Shown in pieces: positions 60,940-64,000 of a stretch of 64,000 bases of DNA. The notes beneath the pieces are model-generated. The model was not told the origin of the DNA. It saw nothing but the letters and a program-made list of their open reading frames with translations, and did no database searches. Origin of the DNA: an uncultured Sphingobacteriales bacterium (lineage in GTDB: Bacteria; Bacteroidota; Bacteroidia; Chitinophagales; Chitinophagaceae); contig CALKHN010000071.1 of NCBI GenBank assembly GCA_937991535.1, forward strand, positions 1 to 64,000, written 5' to 3'. Numbering within the stretch: the stretch's first letter is position 1; each line of letters opens with the position of its first letter. The position numbers and the translations under genes are program-made.

Positions 60940-61566
60940 TTAATTCTGATTTTTTATATCCAGATGGGCTTTCAGCAATTCCTTAAGATGAGCTTTTATT
61001 TTCGGGATCATTTTTTCGCGGTAACCTTCTTCATCATTTTTATCAATATGCATTAACCGGCAATACAGGCTTTTAGATAAAGTAACCTGTGTAAGTGTTC
61101 CCATTACACAACCAACGGTGAGTTCCATATCTACCTTTCTGAATACTTTATTTTTTTGCCCTTCATTGATAATTTTTTTAATCTGCTCAAAATTTCTAAT
61201 CTTAATGTCAGTGATCATTTCCCTTATATCGTCTGATTGTATGGTAGGCAGGTGCATTGTCATTATGCAATGAAACTTATAATTGTTCACGATCTTGTCT
61301 ACGTACAGATCAATAAGCCTTTCAATTTTATTCCATGGAGAAAGTTTTTCGTCTTTATTCAGTTCTTCCAGGATGCCATGTGTGTAACTTGATCTGTGCG
61401 CAATAAGAGCCACCAGCAACTTTTCCTTGGAACCGAAATAATATGAAATCATGGCAAGGTTCACCCCTGCATGCCCTGCTATATCTCTCACTGAAGTGCC
61501 GTCAAATCCTTTTTCTGCAAAAAGTGCTTCTGCCGAATCCAGTATATGCACCCGCTTATCTTTCAT
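60940..61566 (-). CDS. TetR/AcrR family transcriptional regulator
   Basis: 208 residues. The DNA-binding domain is ILDSAEALFAEKGFDGTSVRDIAGHAGVNLAMISYYFGSKEKLLVALI (about residues 8-56). The C-terminal helical ligand domain, with the later block NEGQKNKVFRKVDMELTVGCVMGTLTQ, is unremarkable. It normally represses an efflux operon next door; here only a TolC stub remains downstream, so its target is either lost or elsewhere. Two possible operator boxes lie upstream. Confidence 0.9.
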   Translation of the reverse strand: MKDKRVHILDSAEALFAEKGFDGTSVRDIAGHAGVNLAMISYYFGSKEKLLVALIAHRSSYTHGILEELNKDEKLSPWNKIERLIDLYVDKIVNNYKFHCIMTMHLPTIQSDDIREMITDIKIRNFEQIKKIINEGQKNKVFRKVDMELTVGCVMGTLTQVTLSKSLYCRLMHIDKNDEEGYREKMIPKIKAHLKELLKAHLDIKNQN

Positions 61567-61592
61567 AAAAAAGATTTATTTCGGGCACAAAA

Positions 61593-61625
61593 TTAAACAA
61601 CCGTTTAAATCAAACAACCGTTTAA
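61593..61625. promoter_or_regulatory. Putative TetR operator, two CAACCGTTTAA copies
   Basis: CAACCGTTTAA occurs at 61598-61608 and 61615-61625, 17 bp apart. The first is part of the 16-bp palindrome TTAAAC-AACC-GTTTAA, and the second keeps the inner AAAC...GTTT arms. They are 27-59 bp upstream of the TetR start codon and are probably its autoregulatory site. Confidence 0.6.
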
Positions 61626-61726
61626 CTGCTTTCTTTCGTTAATGCTTTGTTATACGGATTTTATGAGGTGTATTCCGAATCTGTCGCATTTCATGTGGGA
61701 AATCCTATATTTATTTTAAAAATAAC

Positions 61727-62205
61727 ATGCACAAACGCTTTTTACTGCTGGTTTCATGCATACTTGCGCTTACGGTTTGTGAAGCGCAGAAAATTACAGG
61801 ATGCGGTTTTAAAGTTCCGCCAAGGTCATTGCGGTCTAATTTTAGTTCTGTGTATGAGGCAAAGAGTATACTGCAGAATATGCTGAATACAATTAGCTGT
61901 TCCCCTTCTCCGGACAACCCCGGTAAAAATACAGGTACCAATAGCGACCGAGCTGGATATGGCTTACCATCCAAAGCAATAAAGACGAAGTTGTTTTGCT
62001 GAGTAATGACGGCAGAAATTTTCAACAGGCAGAGATAAAAGCCGGAGAGCCTTTTGTGTTTAAGTTTGAAATTTATAATTATGGCTGGCTTCGCCTGAAA
62101 TATTACAATGGTTATCGCACGTTCAGGCTTATGCATGGAAAGGACTATAGTATACTTTGGAACAGGAGAACAGGAAACTGGACCGTAGCGGAGATTGGGC
62201 AATAG
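61727..62205 (+). pseudogene. Decayed secreted protein, two out-of-frame pieces
   Basis: The first 50 codons give a signal peptide and GCGFKVPPRSLRSNFSSVYEAKSILQNMLNTI, resembling the start of a Bacteroidota metallopeptidase-like protein. The frame then becomes improbable and ends at 61999-62001. A second frame (ATG 61996, open upstream to a TAG near 61950) reads LSNDGRNFQQAEIKAGEPFV and continues to a normal-looking beta-rich end at 62205. The two parts are probably different genes joined by deletion, or one gene frame-shifted. Confidence 0.5.
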
Positions 62206-62267
62206 CGCGGAAATAAAAATGATTGGCTGCGGCATGCCGGTAACAATACAAATAAGGAGGTAAAATA

Positions 62268-62612
62268 CTATTGGAACTCCTGTTCATATAGTGCCTCATT
62301 GTATCCAATCACTATTTTGCCGTTGTATTCAATAACAGGGCGCTTAATAATACTGTGGTGCGTTAACATTAGCTGCACTGCCGCTTTTTGACTGGTTACT
62401 GCCGCCTGCTCTTCGGACGTTAAGCTTCGCCATGTGGTGCTTTTTTTATTAAATATTTTTTCCCATCCTGCCAGCTTGCTCCATTCATTTAATTTGGCGG
62501 CTGTAATGCCTGCTTCGCGGTAATTGTGGAATGCAAAATTTATTTTCCTTTTTTTCAGCCACGCTGTTGCTTTTTGTGTGCTGTCGCAATTGGGTATTCC
62601 GTAAACGATCAT
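62268..62612 (-). CDS. ArsC/Spx/MgsR family protein
   Basis: A 114-residue thioredoxin-fold protein. IVYGIPNCDSTQKATAWLKKRKI has the single N-terminal Cys of the ArsC type (CxxS rather than CxxC). FHNYREAGITAAKLNEW, FNKKSTTWRSL and the ending IIKRPVIEYNGKIVIGYNE match YffB/Spx-like members. It may be an arsenate-reductase-like or Spx-like protein; the role is unclear. ATG 62612 is chosen because the longer frame overlaps the upstream gene. Confidence 0.85.
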   Translation of the reverse strand: MIVYGIPNCDSTQKATAWLKKRKINFAFHNYREAGITAAKLNEWSKLAGWEKIFNKKSTTWRSLTSEEQAAVTSQKAAVQLMLTHHSIIKRPVIEYNGKIVIGYNEALYEQEFQ

Positions 62613-62634
62613 TGATGTATTTGTTTTATGAGGG

Positions 62635-62958
62635 CTACCATTTTTCTTCCGTATCACCCGGGGTTTCAAAATGACTGGTATCACAACGGCTTTTTATTTT
62701 TTCTATTTGCCGTTCTATGATCAGCGCGGCAATAATAGCTTCCGCGTTTTTATCTCCATTTGTTTGCAGTACCTGTTTCAACTTTTGTTCACTAACATCT
62801 ACACGGTACAATATATTCACCAGTCTCCCAAAATCATGTTCAATCAGTTCTTTCACTTTTTCCTGTACCAGCAGTTGCAATTCCCTTTCGTTGAACGGTT
62901 TATATATAGCTAAGGACAGCACTTTTTTGAGTGCGTTTAGTAATGCTTTATCATCCAT
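62635..62958 (-). CDS. Hypothetical helical protein
   Basis: A 107-residue soluble helical protein (DKALLNALKKVLSLAIYKPF, LQLLVQEKVKELIEHDFGRLVNIL) with a charged C-terminal tail. I do not recognise the domain with certainty. It lies 22 bp upstream of the ArsC-like gene and starts 3 bp after the stop of the TIGR02757 gene, so the three are an operon. Confidence 0.7.
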   Translation of the reverse strand: MDDKALLNALKKVLSLAIYKPFNERELQLLVQEKVKELIEHDFGRLVNILYRVDVSEQKLKQVLQTNGDKNAEAIIAALIIERQIEKIKSRCDTSHFETPGDTEEKW

Positions 62959-62960
62959 GC

Positions 62961-63737
62961 TTAAAATTTTTCAACAACGCCCAGACCAAACAATGCGAAA
63001 TCGTATTGTACAGGATCTTCGGCGCAAAATTGCCGTAAATATGCAGTTAATTCCAGAGCCGTAAGCCAGTCTGTTTGATTTCGCGACACCATATTGAACC
63101 GTTTGGCTACACGGGCTACGTGCACATCAACCGGGCAAATGAGCTGCCCGGGGGAAATGTTTTTCCATATACCAAAATCAACACCCCTGTTATCGTTCCT
63201 TACCATCCATCTTAAAAACATATTCAGCCTTTTGCAGGTAGATTTTTTATCTGGAGTAGCTATATGTTTTCGGGTACGCGGCGGTGTATCGGGAAGAGAA
63301 AAGAAATAGTGGTAAAAACCCCGCAATGCATTTTCAGTGGTAACATCATCAGGGTGCATCCATTGGGTAAAAGCTGTTTCCAGGGAATTGTAATGCGTAT
63401 AGTGGTATTTCAAAAATTCAACGAAATACAGAATGTCCGTTGCATTAAATGTTCTGTGTTTAAACAGCATCAGTCTTTTCAATTCCGTTTCACCCGCATA
63501 CATACAAAAATCATGCGGCGCATTGTCCATCGCCTGCATTAAGGCTTTGCTTTTGGATATAATGGTCGTGCGGTTTCCCCAGGCTAGAATGGCAGCAAAC
63601 AATGCGGCGATTTCTATATCCTGTTTTTTTGTAAAAGCATGAGGCACACCAATCGGATCGCTATCAATAAAGGAAGGCTGATTGTATTCATCCACCTTCC
63701 TGTTCATAAAATCTTTGAGATGTGAAGGCAAACTCAT
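62961..63737 (-). CDS. TIGR02757 family protein
   Basis: 258 residues. LKDFMNRKVDEYNQPSFIDSDPIGVPHAFTKKQDIEIAALFAAILAWGNR at the start and LNMFLRWMVRNDNRGVDFGIWKNISPGQLICPVDVHVARVA in the middle are the diagnostic blocks of TIGR02757 (DUF2400), related in fold to HhH-GPD DNA glycosylases. The function is unknown. Length is typical (about 250). The start is ATG 63737. It is the first gene of a three-gene operon. Confidence 0.92.
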   Translation of the reverse strand: MSLPSHLKDFMNRKVDEYNQPSFIDSDPIGVPHAFTKKQDIEIAALFAAILAWGNRTTIISKSKALMQAMDNAPHDFCMYAGETELKRLMLFKHRTFNATDILYFVEFLKYHYTHYNSLETAFTQWMHPDDVTTENALRGFYHYFFSLPDTPPRTRKHIATPDKKSTCKRLNMFLRWMVRNDNRGVDFGIWKNISPGQLICPVDVHVARVAKRFNMVSRNQTDWLTALELTAYLRQFCAEDPVQYDFALFGLGVVEKF

Positions 63738-63742
63738 GCGTA

Positions 63743-64000
63743 TTATCCTAATGCCTGCTTTAAGTCTTCTATAAGATCTTCCGCATCTTCAATACCTACG
63801 CTCAGGCGGATGAGGGAATCCACCAGTCCGTTCGCTATTCTTTCTTCCCGTGGAATAGAAGCATGCGTCATGCTGGCCGGATGACCGATCAGTGATTCCA
63901 CACCACCTAACGATTCGGCACAGGCGAAGAGCTTTGTGGATGATAATACTTTTTCTGCTGCGGCTACCGTATTATCTTTCAGCTCAAAACTGATCATGCC
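63743..64000 (-). CDS. Cys/Met metabolism PLP-dependent enzyme, C-terminal part
   Basis: The last 85 or so residues of a trans-sulfuration enzyme (cystathionine gamma-synthase/beta-lyase group) lie at the window edge; the 5' part is outside. LFACAESLGGVESLIGHPASMTHASIP and RLSVGIEDAEDLIEDLKQAL are the classical end of the family, which uses PLP to make or cleave cystathionine. Five bp separate its stop from the TIGR02757 start codon. Confidence 0.92.
   Translation of the reverse strand, partial: GMISFELKDNTVAAAEKVLSSTKLFACAESLGGVESLIGHPASMTHASIPREERIANGLVDSLIRLSVGIEDAEDLIEDLKQALG

Overview
The window looks like a chromosomal segment of a Bacteroidota bacterium, most likely of the Chitinophagaceae/Sphingobacteriia type. 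The evidence is a SusC/SusD outer-membrane pair, Bacteroidota-only families (DUF4251, DUF983, DUF6089-like barrel, DUF4832/DUF4874), promoters of the TAnnTTTG (-7) kind, a tRNA without an encoded CCA end, and a short CarB that lacks the usual C-terminal regulatory domain. No rRNA, CRISPR array, transposase or phage gene was seen.

Layout. 0.1-9.3 kb: a deoxyhypusine-synthase-like protein, PurU, secreted and outer-membrane proteins, CorA, ferritin, the Fe-S carrier Nfu and a saccharopine-dehydrogenase-family enzyme. 9.5-12.6 kb: a NadR-like kinase, then a cobalamin riboswitch driving a BtuB-like TonB receptor. 12.6-24.3 kb: Mqo, UvrD/PcrA helicase, an FAD oxidoreductase, two sugar-precursor genes for envelope polysaccharide (mannose-1-phosphate guanylyltransferase, KdsD), RecQ, a secreted phosphoesterase and tRNA-Phe. 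24.6-34 kb: TPR lipoprotein, peroxiredoxin, DUF983, AraC, TatC, Lrp/AsnC, an OppC-type permease, a glycosyltransferase and an alpha/beta hydrolase. 34-39 kb: a SusD/SusC pair without carbohydrate enzymes beside it. 39.4-50.3 kb: an LpxH-like phosphatase plus glycosyltransferase, RNase HII, heme A synthase, a membrane patatin, a lipid kinase, a DsbA-fold protein without its cysteines, a LOG protein, OsmC and a methionine aminotransferase.

50.3-54.3 kb is an accessory island. It holds the debris of a type I restriction-modification locus: a short HsdR N-terminus fused to the C-terminal tail of HsdS, two further free-standing copies of that HsdS tail, and a Fic N-terminal fragment. Among these pieces sit a Panacea-like domain protein, a DUF262/HNH (GmrSD-like) candidate defence nuclease, and an unrecognised 309-residue protein that lies exactly between two 66-bp direct repeats of the HsdS tail. 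54.3-64 kb returns to core genes: Bcp, an M23 peptidase, CarB, a TetR regulator followed by a 47-codon stub of a TolC-like gene, an ArsC/Spx-like protein, a TIGR02757 protein and the end of a Cys/Met-metabolism PLP enzyme.

The most unusual signal across the window is a family of degenerate arrays with a strict 7-bp period in the intergenic spaces. Good examples are at 10047-10250, 30428-30611, 31727-31873, 40220-40310 and 55193-55250. One stretch even builds a peripheral hairpin inside the cobalamin riboswitch, and two arrays in the same orientation bracket the lone OppC permease gene. All functions are inferred from sequence reading alone; no database search was run.
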